A stretch of DNA of 64,000 nt from Mycobacteroides immunogenum (GCF_001605725.1 NZ_CP011530.1:620001-684000); one strand, 5' to 3'. Numbered from the stretch's first letter, positions 18,244-27,915 are shown. The notes: generated by a model not told the origin, from the letters alone. Numbers and translations are program-made.

Positions 18244-18271
18244 GCGCCACCGTCCGTGGCGGCGGTGGCGC
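18244..18271 (+). terminator. Hairpin after amidase gene
   Basis: GCGCCACCG (18244-18252) pairs with CGGTGGCGC (18263-18271) over a 10-base loop. There is no T-run, as is common for mycobacterial terminators. Confidence 0.45.
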
Positions 18272-18310
18272 CCTGCACCGGGCAGGGGTCAGGGGATGAC
18301 CACCCGGTTC

Positions 18311-18353
18311 ACGTGGTGTGCGAGTGAGATGTCGAGGGGTCCGCACACCACGT
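18311..18353. repeat. Perfect 12-bp inverted repeat in intergenic region
   Basis: ACGTGGTGTGCG (18311-18322) is exactly inverted at 18342-18353, with a 19-base spacer. A 10-base palindrome CGAACGTTCG follows at 18366-18375 in a locally AT-rich stretch. These lie in the 262-base gene-free region between the amidase and a truncated dehydrogenase remnant. They could be an operator for that lost gene or another terminator. Confidence 0.4.
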
Positions 18354-18482
18354 TTGATTATGTTGCGAACGTTCGTAATCAGAATATTAGACACTCCGAT
18401 AAACTTGTCAACGACGGAGTTTTTCGGCGCGGCGCCCGCGAAACCCGGAATTTCCGGCTGCTTCGTGAAGTTCCGCGGCAGT

Positions 18483-18668
18483 GTGAAAGCCGTTGGTTTT
18501 ACCCGGTTTGGTGATCCCGACGTGCTTCGGGAGCTCGACCTTCCGGACGAGGAAGCCGGACCTGGCCAGATACGGGTGCAGGTGCGGTACTCGGGTGTGA
18601 ATCCGTCCGACACCTTGAGGCGCAGCGGCTGCTCGAGGCAGGTGGCCTGCGCGGTCGAATTGTGTTGA
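18483..18668 (+). pseudogene. Truncated quinone oxidoreductase-like MDR gene (N-terminus only)
   Basis: From GTG 18483 the frame encodes VKAVGFTRFGDPDVLRELDL and continues to GVNPSDTLRRSG. This is a clear N-terminus of an NADPH:quinone-oxidoreductase-type MDR protein, normally about 320 residues. After roughly 50 residues the similarity stops and the frame ends at 18668. No continuation of the dehydrogenase is found downstream, where the minus-strand Coq4-family gene begins. It is therefore a deletion remnant. An AT-rich leader with palindromes lies upstream. Confidence 0.7.
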
Positions 18669-19075
18669 AGTGGTGAGTATTCAGGCCGCAACCGGGCCGC
18701 CGACAAGGATCCGTTCGTAGTTCCAGGGGGTGGGCGGCTTGATGGATGGAGGCGTCCACTCGGTGGTCCACCTGCCCTGCGGGTGAGCCACCTCGACGGG
18801 GCTGACGCCGAGAATCGATTGTGCCTCCCGGTAGGGAAGTTCAAGTAGCTCTTCCCAAGGGGCGGCCATCAGCAGATCGGCGCGACGGCCGCGCTCGACT
18901 GCCTGGCGGTAGTAGCGGAGTTTGAATGGCACCGCGGCGCCGGGCAAGGTGAGGGCTCCGAACAGCCCGAGCTTCTCCAAGGGGCCCGCCGGCTCCATTT
19001 GTCCGCAATGGAATCCGATATTGGCCATTTCGCCCGCGATATCCGGGCCGTAGCCGCCGATGGTGTGGAACATGT

Positions 19076-19097
19076 GGCTCTATTGCCATGAATGTGG
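19076..19097 (+). repeat. Left terminal inverted repeat of the IS
   Basis: Perfect 22-base match to the inverse of 20444-20465; the next base differs (G here, A at the other end). Confidence 0.93.
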
Positions 19098-19198
19098 GTC
19101 GGGTGGGGTGTGCTATGTCTCGCGTGGCGGAGTGGTCTGGGCGCACGGGTAGCTCATAGGTTCGAAAGCTCCTACACCTCGTACCAAGGAGCTTGCCC

Positions 19199-20437
19199 GT
19201 GCGCGCGACCACTTTACTCAACCGTGTCCTCGACCTGCCGAAGACCACGGTCCGCGACGTCGAGTGCGGCGACAAGGTGACGGTGTGGGTGCGCCCGCAA
19301 CAGCGGGTGATGTCCTGTCCGCATTGCGATTTCCGTACCCGGCACCGCTACGACACACGGATGGTGGATTCGGCGTGGCGGCACCTGGACCTCAGTGGGC
19401 GGGTATGTGTGCTCAAACTGCGGCGACGTCGGTTGCGCTGCCCCGAGCACGGTGTCCTGGCCGAGTCAGTGCCGTTCGCGCGGCCGGGATCGGGGTTCAC
19501 CCGCGACTTCGAGGACCTTGCGGTCTGGCTGGCCGCCAAGTGTGACAAGAAGACGGTGTCGACGTTCTGCCGCGTCACGTGGCGCACCGTCGGGGCGATG
19601 TGTTCGCGCGTCGTGGCCGAGAAACTGGACCCCGACCGGCTGGCCGGGCTGGTCGACATCGGCGTCGATGAGATCTCCTGGCGCAAGCACCACAAGTATT
19701 TGACTTTGGTGTCCGACCACGACACCGGCACAATCGTGTGGGGTGCGCCGGGCAAGAAGGCAGCCACTCTCGACGCGTTCTTCACCGCGGCCCTACCCGC
19801 CGATGGCGCGAAGAAGATCGAGGCCGTGTCGATGGACCTCGGGCCGGCATTCGCGAAATCCGTTCGCGCACATGCCCCGCAGGCGGTGATCTGCTTCGAT
19901 CCGTTCCATGTCGTCAAACTAGCCACCGACGCCCTCGACGACGTTCGCCGTCAGGTATGGCAGTCCGCGCGCAAACTGTCGGACAAGCAGATCGCCAAAA
20001 CCTACAAGGGAGCCCGCTGGGCGCTGCTGAAGAACCCCGAATCCCTCACCGACACACAGAAAGCCACCCTCGCCCAGCTCAAACGCGAGGGCGGCGCACT
20101 GGTCCGCGCCTACGAACTGAAGGAATCGCTGCGGGCGGTGTTCGCCGGGGATCTTGACGCCGACACCGTCACCGACATGCTCGGGAAATGGTGCTCATGG
20201 GCGCAGCGGTGCCGGATCCCGCAGTTCGTCAAGGTCGGCCGAACCATCAACAAACACCTCGATGGCATCCAAGCCGCGGTGGAGCGCGGACTGGCCAACG
20301 GCCGCCACGAAGGGCTCAACAACAAGGTCCGGTTGATCATCCGCAGGGCCTACGGCTTCCACAACGCCGAGAACGCGCTCGCCATGATCATGCTCGTCTG
20401 CGGACCGGTGACCCTCGAACTCCCATACCACACATGA
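19199..20437 (+). CDS. ISL3-family transposase
   Basis: The product is 412 residues from GTG 19199, which follows an AAGGAG ribosome-binding site by 7 bases; a TTG at 19193 is the alternative. The N-terminus holds a zinc-ribbon-like set (CPHC near residue 38, RCPEHG near residue 79), as in the IS204/IS1001/ISL3 group. The DDE residues are visible as VDIGVDEIS, SMDLGPAF and the glutamate of GRHEGLNNKVRLI. The HEGLNNKVRLIIRRAYGF segment is a family hallmark. The frame is uninterrupted and likely active. Confidence 0.95.
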   Translation: MRATTLLNRVLDLPKTTVRDVECGDKVTVWVRPQQRVMSCPHCDFRTRHRYDTRMVDSAWRHLDLSGRVCVLKLRRRRLRCPEHGVLAESVPFARPGSGFTRDFEDLAVWLAAKCDKKTVSTFCRVTWRTVGAMCSRVVAEKLDPDRLAGLVDIGVDEISWRKHHKYLTLVSDHDTGTIVWGAPGKKAATLDAFFTAALPADGAKKIEAVSMDLGPAFAKSVRAHAPQAVICFDPFHVVKLATDALDDVRRQVWQSARKLSDKQIAKTYKGARWALLKNPESLTDTQKATLAQLKREGGALVRAYELKESLRAVFAGDLDADTVTDMLGKWCSWAQRCRIPQFVKVGRTINKHLDGIQAAVERGLANGRHEGLNNKVRLIIRRAYGFHNAENALAMIMLVCGPVTLELPYHT

Positions 20438-20443
20438 GGTCAT

Positions 20444-20465
20444 CCACATTCATGGCAATAGAGCC
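20444..20465 (-). repeat. Right terminal inverted repeat of the IS
   Basis: Inverse copy of 19076-19097; followed at once by the second GAACATGT target copy at 20466-20473. Confidence 0.93.
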
Positions 20466-20903
20466 GAACATGTCGTGCAGCGCGGTACCCCGAATGATCA
20501 TGTAGTAGAAGTCGTCGTCCCAGTTGTTCTTTTCGGCAATGGGTCTGATGATGCTCGATTCGCCGAACACGCCGGCGTCCAGCTTGTTGGTGTTCAGGAA
20601 CGAGAGATATGCGTGCCCCAGGCTGCCGAACGGCAGCGAGCCCAGGTACTCCACGTCGTTCAGTACGGAGAGCAGATCCGGTTTGTGCTTGAACAGCTTC
20701 CGGCCGTTCGGGTGGGACCGCACCTGGTAGTAGGCCCGTGCGAAGACGGGTGCTTCCATGCCGAGAAACGCCTCGTAGATATCGCCGTGGTGTTTGGCGT
20801 CGATCAGCATGCGCCAGGCCCGCAGCCATGGGGTCCACGTCGCACGGTCGGGTACCACGCCGTCGGGATTAGAGTATTTGGCCAGGTTGGTAGGCATACG
20901 GCT

Positions 20904-20940
20904 AATAATAGACACATCAAACAAAGTGTCAATATATTGT
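20904..20940. promoter_or_regulatory. Candidate TetR operator between Coq4-family gene and tetR
   Basis: The 62-base gap between the two divergent starts contains GACAC and GTGTC arms around a 10-base AT-rich centre (ATCAAACAAA), with AT-rich flanks. This is a typical place and symmetry for an autoregulatory TetR site covering both promoters. The arms outside GACAC match only partly. Confidence 0.5.
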
Positions 20941-20959
20941 TTGAGGAGGCAGTGAGGGG

Positions 20960-21622
20960 ATGGCTCGCAAGAGTGAGGGCGAGGGCAAGGCTCCCCGTGG
21001 CCGTGGCAGGCCACCGGGCGGTGGGAATACCGCACAACAGGCGCAGGCGCAGCTGCTCGATGCCGCGGAGCGCCTGTTCATCGCACGCGGATACGGCGCG
21101 TCCACGATGGAAGCCATTGCGCGGGAAGCTGGGTACAGCCGGGCCGTGGTGTATCGGCACTTCCGGAACCGCGACGATTTGATGGATGCCCTGGTGGTTC
21201 GCGCGACGATGAGCGAGATCAGCAACATGATCGGACGCCTGATGGCTCTGAACGGCCTGGCCGAGATCATTCCCGAATCAATGGTGATCGTTTCGGTGGA
21301 GGTCGGCGCCAATCCGCTTTTGCGGGTGCTTGCCGACCGCGATGATCACGGCACGGTAGCCTCACTAATTGTCAATGCCCCCAACCTTATTGATCTATTG
21401 ACGTCCTTGTACGCGGGCGTCTTCAGTACCAGGATAACCGAGGTACGTCAGGGTGTTCGGCCCGAGGACGCGGCGCGCTACGTGCTATCCGTCGCACTGT
21501 CCCTGCTGCTCGGACTGATACCGGGCACCGACAATCCCGAGCAGGTTCGGCGCTATGTAAGGGTTTTCGTGCTGCCCACCCTGCTGGCGAACCCGCCGGA
21601 GCCGGAAGCGGTCTTCGTCTAG
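20960..21622 (+). CDS. TetR-family transcriptional regulator
   Basis: A 220-residue regulator. A basic, glycine-rich N-terminal tail (KSEGEGKAPRGRGRPPGGG) precedes a canonical TetR helix-turn-helix: LLDAAERLFIARGYGASTMEAIAREAGYSRAVVYRHF, residues about 33-70. The C-terminal part is the usual ligand/dimer domain. A GAGGAGGC ribosome-binding site lies upstream. It is divergent from the IS-broken Coq4-family gene and probably controlled it. With its target inactive the regulator may now be orphaned. Its stop codon overlaps that of the VWA gene by 4 bases. Confidence 0.9.
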   Translation: MARKSEGEGKAPRGRGRPPGGGNTAQQAQAQLLDAAERLFIARGYGASTMEAIAREAGYSRAVVYRHFRNRDDLMDALVVRATMSEISNMIGRLMALNGLAEIIPESMVIVSVEVGANPLLRVLADRDDHGTVASLIVNAPNLIDLLTSLYAGVFSTRITEVRQGVRPEDAARYVLSVALSLLLGLIPGTDNPEQVRRYVRVFVLPTLLANPPEPEAVFV

Positions 21623-23268
21623 CGGGCCGCGGTCCTCGCCTTGATGAGGTCGATCACGATGTTGGGGATCTCGTCCGCGTTGCGTGCGACTCGGCTGCCC
21701 GCGCCCGGCGTGGCATCCGAAATCTGTTTGAGCACAGCGGCATCGGCGTCATCGGTGATACCGAGGGTGATCAGGACGACAGGGCGTGCCGGGTCCTGTT
21801 CCTTCTTCAATGTCGCGAGCAGCTGGTCCAGCGTCAGGCCGTTGGGTTTTTCGTTGGATCCGTCGGTGATGATCACCACGCTGTTGATGTAGTGCGGGTC
21901 GTACGTCGACTGCACCTTGCGGAATGCCGCGAGCGTGGTGTCGTACAGACCCGTCCCGCCGCCGACGAGTGCGTCCAGGCCGTGGCCTTCATCGGCCAGC
22001 AGCTGACGTTGGGCCTTATCGCCCACCTTCTCGCTGAGCGTGCGGATCGGCAGTAACTCCTTCCAGTCCTGGCCCGGGCCGCCCTTGTCGATGGAGAAAG
22101 CCCACAGGCCTATCTGCGCGTTCTCGGGGAACAGCGGCAAACCGTTGTCGATGGCCTGGCTCAGCAGGCCGACCCGGGTGGTCGGCCCGGCGGAGAACTT
22201 CATTGAGCCTGACACATCCAGCACGGCAAGCATCCGGGACGGCAAGGCCAGCACCGCGTATCGGCGCATCGCCGCGTCGAATGCCGTCAGGTCGTTGACG
22301 GTGAGGGTGTCCACCACGCCTACTCCGGCACCCGGCAACGGGGCGAAGTCCGGTCCGCGGAATCCCGTGTGCGCCAGGGCTTCCTTGCCGTCGTCACCGG
22401 AGAGGCGTTCGGCGAGTACCTCGCCCGCGCGTTTGGCGTCGGCATGCCGGTCGTTGGCCGATTCGGTTACCGCGATCGGATAGTTCAGGGTCGGTGCGCC
22501 CGTTGTGGGGACCACGGCGGTGAGCTTGGTATCCAGATGTTTGGCGTTGTAGTCCACCAGCTGTTGTTCGGTCGAGACCGCCAGGCCGCCGGTTTTGGCG
22601 ACCTCGCCCAGGCGTTCCTCGGCGCTGCCCTGCTTGGTGTTGGTCAGCTGTGCCTGTGCGATGGGAACGAGCGCCGCGGTGATCGCGCTGGGATCGCTCT
22701 TCCCCTGCTCGGCCTCGGCGAGCGCGCCCAGCACGGGAGCGGCCGAGACGGAGTCCTCCAGCGGATTGCCGATCCGCAGGCCTGGCTGTTTCAGCACGGC
22801 CAGCCACGAGTCCAATACCGGTGCCTCACCTTGCCTGGCCACCACCACGACCGGAGTGCGGGCCACCGACTGGCTTGCCGAATCCAGCGCGGACCCGGTG
22901 GCACGCAGCTGTCTGGCCAGCCACACCGACGAATCGGGCAGCCACAGTGCCGGTGCTGCACCGGGCTTGCCGATGGTCGCGGCCGTTGCGGCGGAGGGCT
23001 TCGGCGTCACGGTGAATTTCGCGCAACCGAGTTCTTTGGCGCTGGCGCCGTCGATCGCTGCCGCTATCGCGGGCGCGATGGTCGGGTCGGCGGCAACGGT
23101 GAAGGTCTCGACGTCCCCGCATCGTTCGGACAGCTTCTTGTAGGCGAAAAAACCGGCTCCGCCGAGCAGGAGGAGGGCGACGACTACCAATGTGACCCAT
23201 CTGGGCAGACGTGACCCAGCCGAGCGTTGTTGTTTTCGGCGATTGCGTTCACTGTGGCGACCAGGCAT
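21619..23268 (-). CDS. Membrane-anchored VWA-domain protein with solute-binding-like domain
   Basis: The product is 549 residues from ATG 23268. A basic N-terminus is followed by one membrane helix (WVTLVVVALLLLGGAGFFAY). The extracytoplasmic part starts with a periplasmic-binding-like region (residues about 55-300). A C-terminal von Willebrand A domain has a MIDAS motif in LAVLDVSGSMK and the downstream VVIITDGSNEKPNG segment. VWA domains bind partners through a divalent metal. The function is unknown. Architectures that join a solute-binding fold to VWA occur in other actinobacteria. The start at 23268 was chosen to place the membrane helix near residue 30. Confidence 0.82.
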   Translation of the reverse strand: MPGRHSERNRRKQQRSAGSRLPRWVTLVVVALLLLGGAGFFAYKKLSERCGDVETFTVAADPTIAPAIAAAIDGASAKELGCAKFTVTPKPSAATAATIGKPGAAPALWLPDSSVWLARQLRATGSALDSASQSVARTPVVVVARQGEAPVLDSWLAVLKQPGLRIGNPLEDSVSAAPVLGALAEAEQGKSDPSAITAALVPIAQAQLTNTKQGSAEERLGEVAKTGGLAVSTEQQLVDYNAKHLDTKLTAVVPTTGAPTLNYPIAVTESANDRHADAKRAGEVLAERLSGDDGKEALAHTGFRGPDFAPLPGAGVGVVDTLTVNDLTAFDAAMRRYAVLALPSRMLAVLDVSGSMKFSAGPTTRVGLLSQAIDNGLPLFPENAQIGLWAFSIDKGGPGQDWKELLPIRTLSEKVGDKAQRQLLADEGHGLDALVGGGTGLYDTTLAAFRKVQSTYDPHYINSVVIITDGSNEKPNGLTLDQLLATLKKEQDPARPVVLITLGITDDADAAVLKQISDATPGAGSRVARNADEIPNIVIDLIKARTAAR

Positions 23269-23398
23269 GACTAGACCTCTTCGTTCTCGGGGGCACGCAG
23301 ACCTGGTGCCCGCGTCGTGAGGCTCGGGCGATAGTACCGTGAACAAGATCACTGTCTGGAGGCCTGAGCAGGCAGTTGGCGTTCATCAAGGGGGATCT

Positions 23399-23824
23399 AT
23401 GCGGGCACTGGTGGGGCTGGTGCTGTGCGCGCTGTTAGCTGGGTGTTCGCTCGATTTCGGCCCGACGGGGGTGGAGGTGCCGGTGGCGGAAGCCGAGGCA
23501 TTCGGCCGGATAGGCATTCCCACCGGAGTGCAGGTGCTCAGGGTGCGGATGGATCACGGTATCGACACCTCATATCGGGTCGTGCTGCGCGCCAATGAGT
23601 CAGATGTGCGGACGATGCTGCGGAATTCGGTGTTCACCGCACCATTCCGGCCGGTGCCGGATCCCTCCACTCTGATGGTCATCGCAGGTCCGCCGATGTC
23701 GAGTGCCACCAACGTGAAGCAGGCACAAGATCATGTCGAGAATCCGTGGGTGTACCGCGACATCGTTCAGGACACCAGGTCGCCCGAGGAGGTTTACCTG
23801 CACATCAACCTGTTCACCACGTGA
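23399..23824 (+). CDS. Small lipoprotein of unknown function
   Basis: A 141-residue protein starting at ATG 23399 with a clear lipoprotein signal: MRALVGLVLCALLAGC, cysteine at residue 16. The mature part is acidic to neutral with no recognised domain. It lies 130 bases from the divergent VWA gene and 173 bases upstream of ftsH. GGGGGATCT before the start can serve as a ribosome-binding site. Confidence 0.75.
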   Translation: MRALVGLVLCALLAGCSLDFGPTGVEVPVAEAEAFGRIGIPTGVQVLRVRMDHGIDTSYRVVLRANESDVRTMLRNSVFTAPFRPVPDPSTLMVIAGPPMSSATNVKQAQDHVENPWVYRDIVQDTRSPEEVYLHINLFTT

Positions 23825-23997
23825 CTGTGCGTACCGTCCGGGGCCTACCTTCGTTTTCACCCTGGGCGTAGTGCGCGCCACAGAAGCGAACATGCAGGTG
23901 AGGTAGCCTGAGGGTTCTTGATGAATACCTATATGGCTTCCTATCGCCTGCCCCATGACTACGGAAGGACCGGGCCGCTGACCGCGGCCGACGCTGT

Positions 23998-26250
23998 ATG
24001 AACCGGACAAACGTGTTTCGCACCCTGGGCGTCATCGTGGTGGTGCTGCTACTGGGGTGGTCGTTCTTCTACTTCAGCGACGACACCCGCGGTTACAAGC
24101 CCGTGGACACCACGGTCGCGATCAAGCAGATCGACACCGACAACGTCAAGAGCGCCCGCATCGACGACCGCGAGCAACAGCTGCGGTTGGACCTGAAGGC
24201 TGCCAACGGCGATACCGAGGGTAAAGACAAGGTCATCACCAAGTACCCCACGGGGTACGGAGTGCCGCTGCTGGAAAAGCTGAACGGCAAGGGCGCGACA
24301 GTCAGCACCACAGTGAACCAGGGCAGCATCCTGGGATCGCTGCTGCTGTACCTGCTGCCGGTGATCCTGTTGGTGGTGCTGTTCTTCGCCTTCAGTCGCA
24401 TGCAGTCCGGTGGCCGGGGCATGGGCTTCGGTTTCGGTAAATCGCGCGCCAAGCAGCTGTCCAAGGACATGCCCAAGACCACCTTTGCCGATGTGGCTGG
24501 GGTCGATGAGGCGGTCGAGGAGCTCTACGAGATCAAGGACTTCCTGCAGAACCCGTCGCGGTACCAGGCGCTCGGCGCCAAGATCCCGCGCGGTGTGCTG
24601 CTCTACGGTCCTCCGGGCACGGGTAAGACCCTGCTGGCCCGCGCTGTCGCCGGTGAGGCAGGAGTGCCGTTCTTCACCATCTCTGGCTCTGATTTCGTGG
24701 AAATGTTTGTGGGCGTTGGTGCTTCACGCGTGCGTGACCTGTTCGAGCAGGCCAAGCAGAACAGCCCCTGCATCATTTTCGTGGACGAGATCGACGCCGT
24801 CGGCCGCCAGCGCGGCGCCGGCCTGGGCGGCGGACACGACGAGCGCGAGCAGACCTTGAACCAGCTGCTGGTGGAGATGGACGGTTTCGGTGATCGTCAG
24901 GGCGTCATCCTGATCGCGGCCACCAACCGCCCTGACATCCTGGATCCAGCGCTGTTGCGCCCCGGCCGTTTTGACCGGCAGATCCCCGTCTCCAGCCCCG
25001 ACCTGGCCGGCCGTAAGGCGGTGCTCAAGGTTCATTCGGCGGGCAAGCCTTTCGGGCCCGATGTCGACTTCGACGGTCTGGCCAAGCGCACTGTCGGTAT
25101 GTCCGGCGCCGACCTCGCCAATGTTATTAACGAGGCCGCGTTGCTCACCGCTCGCGAGAACGGCACCGTGATCACGGCTGCCGCGCTCGAGGAATCGGTC
25201 GACAGGGTGGTGGGCGGTCCGCGTCGTAAGGGCCGCATCATCAGCGAGCACGAGAAGAAGATCACCGCGTACCACGAGGCCGGGCACACGCTGGCCGCCT
25301 GGGCCATGCCCGATATCGAGCGTGTCTACAAGGTCACCATCTTGGCGCGTGGCCGTACCGGCGGGCACGCCATCGCCGTCCCCGAAGACGACAAGGGGCT
25401 GGCCACCAGGTCGGAGATGATCGCGCAGCTGGTCTTCGCGATGGGCGGCCGGGCGGCCGAGGAACTCGTATTCCGGGAGCCGACCACCGGTGCGGTCTCC
25501 GATATCGAGCAGGCCACCAAGAAGGCCCGCGCCATGGTCACCGAGTTCGGCATGAGCGCCAAGCTTGGTGCGGTGCGCTACGGCACCGAGCACGGCGACC
25601 CGTTCCTGGGCCGCACGATGGGCACGCAGGCCGACTACTCACATGAGGTTGCCCGCGAGATCGATGAGGAGGTACGTAATCTCATCGAGGCAGCGCACAC
25701 CGAGGCCTGGGCCATCCTTACCGAGTACCGGGATGTGTTGGACACGCTGGCCGGTGCACTGCTGGAGAAGGAAACCGTGGTCCGCAAGGAACTCGAGGAA
25801 ATCTTCTCCGGCGTGCAGCGCCGCCCGCGGTTGACGATGTTCGACGACTTCGGTGGCCGTATTCCGTCGGATAAGCCCCCCATCAAGACACCCGGTGAGC
25901 TTGCGATCGAACGCGGCGAACCCTGGCCCCCGCCGGTTCCCGAGCCCGCGTTCAAAAAGGCCATCGCCGAGCAGGCGGCCGCTGCGGCGCCGGCCAACGG
26001 TGCGCCGCAAGCGCCGGTCGCCCCGCATGGACACGTGCCCAACGGCCAAGCCGGGCAGCCGATTCCGCCAGGAACGAACTACGGTGCGCCAGCCGGATGG
26101 TATGCGCCTGGCTGGCCACCGCCGGGACAGGCTCCCTACCCGCAGCCGGGCTATCAGCCTTATCCGCCCCAGCCTTATCCCTATCCGGTGCCGACACCGC
26201 ATCAGCAGCCGGGATCGGTTCCGGATGAGGGCAGCGAGAGCAAGAGCTGA
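23998..26250 (+). CDS. ftsH: ATP-dependent membrane zinc protease FtsH
   Basis: A 750-residue AAA+ metalloprotease that removes damaged or short-lived membrane proteins. Two membrane helices (residues about 6-26 and 112-132) flank an extracytoplasmic domain. The ATPase has Walker A GPPGTGKT at 204-211, Walker B IIFVDEID near 259-266 and the second region of homology [17 protein letters not shown]. The protease site is HEAGH at 426-430 with the third ligand aspartate near 502. A mycobacterial-type Pro/Gly/Tyr-rich tail covers the last 110 residues. It is the first gene of the ftsH-folE-folP-folB-folK cluster; folE starts 1 base after its stop. Confidence 0.97.
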   Translation: MNRTNVFRTLGVIVVVLLLGWSFFYFSDDTRGYKPVDTTVAIKQIDTDNVKSARIDDREQQLRLDLKAANGDTEGKDKVITKYPTGYGVPLLEKLNGKGATVSTTVNQGSILGSLLLYLLPVILLVVLFFAFSRMQSGGRGMGFGFGKSRAKQLSKDMPKTTFADVAGVDEAVEELYEIKDFLQNPSRYQALGAKIPRGVLLYGPPGTGKTLLARAVAGEAGVPFFTISGSDFVEMFVGVGASRVRDLFEQAKQNSPCIIFVDEIDAVGRQRGAGLGGGHDEREQTLNQLLVEMDGFGDRQGVILIAATNRPDILDPALLRPGRFDRQIPVSSPDLAGRKAVLKVHSAGKPFGPDVDFDGLAKRTVGMSGADLANVINEAALLTARENGTVITAAALEESVDRVVGGPRRKGRIISEHEKKITAYHEAGHTLAAWAMPDIERVYKVTILARGRTGGHAIAVPEDDKGLATRSEMIAQLVFAMGGRAAEELVFREPTTGAVSDIEQATKKARAMVTEFGMSAKLGAVRYGTEHGDPFLGRTMGTQADYSHEVAREIDEEVRNLIEAAHTEAWAILTEYRDVLDTLAGALLEKETVVRKELEEIFSGVQRRPRLTMFDDFGGRIPSDKPPIKTPGELAIERGEPWPPPVPEPAFKKAIAEQAAAAAPANGAPQAPVAPHGHVPNGQAGQPIPPGTNYGAPAGWYAPGWPPPGQAPYPQPGYQPYPPQPYPYPVPTPHQQPGSVPDEGSESKS

Positions 26251-26251
26251 T

Positions 26252-26866
26252 ATGAACTCGCCCGAGACGGCCGAGTACAACGGCCATCCGACCGGCCACG
26301 TCTTCGACCAGGCGCGCGCCGAGGCCGCGGTCCGTGAACTGCTCTACGCGGTCGGTGAAGACCCAGACCGGCAGGGGCTGGCGGATACCCCGGCCCGGGT
26401 GGCACGCGCCTATCGGGAGATATTCGCCGGGCTGTACACCGACCCGGACACCGTGCTGAACACGACTTTCGATGAACAGCACGACGAGCTGGTGCTGGTG
26501 AAGTCGATACCGATGTATTCGACATGCGAACATCACCTGGTGTCGTTCCACGGCGTCGCCCACGTCGGATACATCCCCGGTGAGCACGGCCGTGTCACCG
26601 GGTTGTCGAAAATCGCTCGCCTGGTTGACCTTTACGCGAAGCGGCCGCAGGTGCAGGAGCGCTTGACGGCGCAGATCGCCGATGCCTTGGTGCGCAAGCT
26701 GGAGCCACGCGGAGTGATTGTCGTAGTCGAAGCCGAGCATCTGTGTATGGCTATGCGGGGTGTGCGCAAACCGGGTGCGACGACCACCACGTCGGCCGTG
26801 CGGGGGCAGTTCAAACGTGATGCCGCGTCGCGGTCCGAGGTGCTCGATCTGATGATGAGGGCATGA
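26252..26866 (+). CDS. folE: GTP cyclohydrolase I
   Basis: A 204-residue enzyme that converts GTP to 7,8-dihydroneopterin triphosphate, the first step of folate synthesis. The zinc-binding CEHH motif is in [13 protein letters not shown], and the later [15 protein letters not shown] segment supplies the second cysteine and catalytic residues. The gene starts 1 base after ftsH and its stop overlaps the folP start by 4 bases (ATGA), so the folate genes are translationally coupled. Confidence 0.97.
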   Translation: MNSPETAEYNGHPTGHVFDQARAEAAVRELLYAVGEDPDRQGLADTPARVARAYREIFAGLYTDPDTVLNTTFDEQHDELVLVKSIPMYSTCEHHLVSFHGVAHVGYIPGEHGRVTGLSKIARLVDLYAKRPQVQERLTAQIADALVRKLEPRGVIVVVEAEHLCMAMRGVRKPGATTTTSAVRGQFKRDAASRSEVLDLMMRA

Positions 26867-27915
26867 TCGCCGGCGTGACGGATACTCCCGCATTGACTCA
26901 TATCCTGGGAGTCGTCAACGTTACCGACGACTCCTTCTCTGACGGTGGGCAATTCGTCAGGCAATCGGATGCGGTGGCGCACGGTTTGGCGCTCGCGTCC
27001 GCCGGCGCGGACATCATCGATGTCGGCGGCCAGTCGACCCGTCCGGGTGCGGCGTCGATCAGGCAGAAGATCGAGATGCAGCGCGTCATCCCGGTGATCA
27101 AAGAGCTTGCCAGTCATGGCATCAACGTCAGTGTTGACACCATGCGCGCGGAGGTCGCCGCCGCCGCGATCGATGCCGGCGCGAACATGGTCAACGATGT
27201 CTCGGGTGGCCGGTCCGATCCGGAGATGGCGCCGTTGATCGCCGAACGGGGCGTGCCCTGGATCCTGATGCACTGGCGTTCAAAGGACTTCATCCATACG
27301 CCGGCCGCCCGAAATTACCGTGACGTGGTTGCCGATGTGTCGCGCGAGCTGATGGAGTCGGTACAGGTCGCGGTGACCGCAGGGGTCGCGCCGGAGAAGC
27401 TCATCCTTGACCCAGGTCTTGGCTTCGCGAAGACCGCGCACCACAATTGGCTGCTGTTGCAAGCGATCCCCGACCTGCAAGAGCTGGGATACCCGATCTT
27501 GATCGGCGCGTCCCGCAAGCGGTTCCTGGGTGCGCTACTCACCGATCTCAACGGCGTGGAACGACCGCCCGACGGCCGAGAAACCGCGACGGCTGTCATC
27601 ACCGCGCTCGGGGCGTTGCACGAGGTATGGGGCGTGCGGGTCCATGACGTGCGTGCTTCCATGGACGCGCTGAAGGTGGTGCGGGCCTGGGAAACCGGCG
27701 GGGCCGAAACCATCGAAGAGGACGAGGAAGAAGTTCTCGAGACAGCCTCGCCGGAACCGCTGCCCGCACCGGAATCCGCGCCGGTGGTCACCGCGCCGGA
27801 TGAGGTGACCACCGAGGTGACGGTGCGCACGACCCGGCCCGAGCCCAGCAAGACCGCCGGTGGCAAGTGGCGCCGCGAGGTTGCGCAGCGTGGTGCGAAG
27901 GGGGCAAAGAAATGA
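26863..27915 (+). CDS. folP: Dihydropteroate synthase with long C-terminal extension
   Basis: A 350-residue protein; the TIM-barrel dihydropteroate synthase occupies about residues 8-280. It joins 6-hydroxymethyl-dihydropterin pyrophosphate and p-aminobenzoate and is the sulfonamide target. Signatures include [31 protein letters not shown] and GASRKRFLG. The last 65-70 residues are an acidic, Pro/Thr-rich tail ([15 protein letters not shown]) ending in a basic segment, which is absent from the 280-residue M. tuberculosis FolP1. The start overlaps folE and the stop overlaps folB, both as ATGA. Confidence 0.95.
   Translation: MIAGVTDTPALTHILGVVNVTDDSFSDGGQFVRQSDAVAHGLALASAGADIIDVGGQSTRPGAASIRQKIEMQRVIPVIKELASHGINVSVDTMRAEVAAAAIDAGANMVNDVSGGRSDPEMAPLIAERGVPWILMHWRSKDFIHTPAARNYRDVVADVSRELMESVQVAVTAGVAPEKLILDPGLGFAKTAHHNWLLLQAIPDLQELGYPILIGASRKRFLGALLTDLNGVERPPDGRETATAVITALGALHEVWGVRVHDVRASMDALKVVRAWETGGAETIEEDEEEVLETASPEPLPAPESAPVVTAPDEVTTEVTVRTTRPEPSKTAGGKWRREVAQRGAKGAKK

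Larger units (their letters stand above)
19076..20465 (+). mobile_element. ISL3-family insertion sequence, 1390 bp, complete
   Basis: The element is bounded by perfect 22-bp terminal inverted repeats that begin GGCTCTATTGCC (19076-19097 and, inverted, 20444-20465). The flanking 8-base target duplication GAACATGT is at 19068-19075 and 20466-20473. Eight-base duplications and GGCTCT ends are typical of the ISL3 family. The intact ends, intact transposase and identical duplications indicate a recent insertion. The element carries one gene, a transposase reading on the plus strand, opposite to the gene it interrupts. Confidence 0.95.
18681..20897 (-). pseudogene. Coq4-family gene split by an insertion sequence
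   Basis: Two minus-strand pieces, 20897-20466 and 19067-18681, join in frame into one 272-residue protein when the IS and one copy of its target duplication are removed. The 5' piece runs from MPTNLAKYSNPDG to ALHDMF and the 3' piece from HTIGGYGPDIAGE to VGGPVAA. The junction rebuilds HDMFH followed by 11 residues and E, which is the HDxxH-x11-E zinc motif of the Coq4 (ubiquinone-biosynthesis-like) family. The insertion falls between HDMF and the second histidine, so neither piece can carry the metal site. The gene is divergent from a TetR regulator. Confidence 0.9.
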
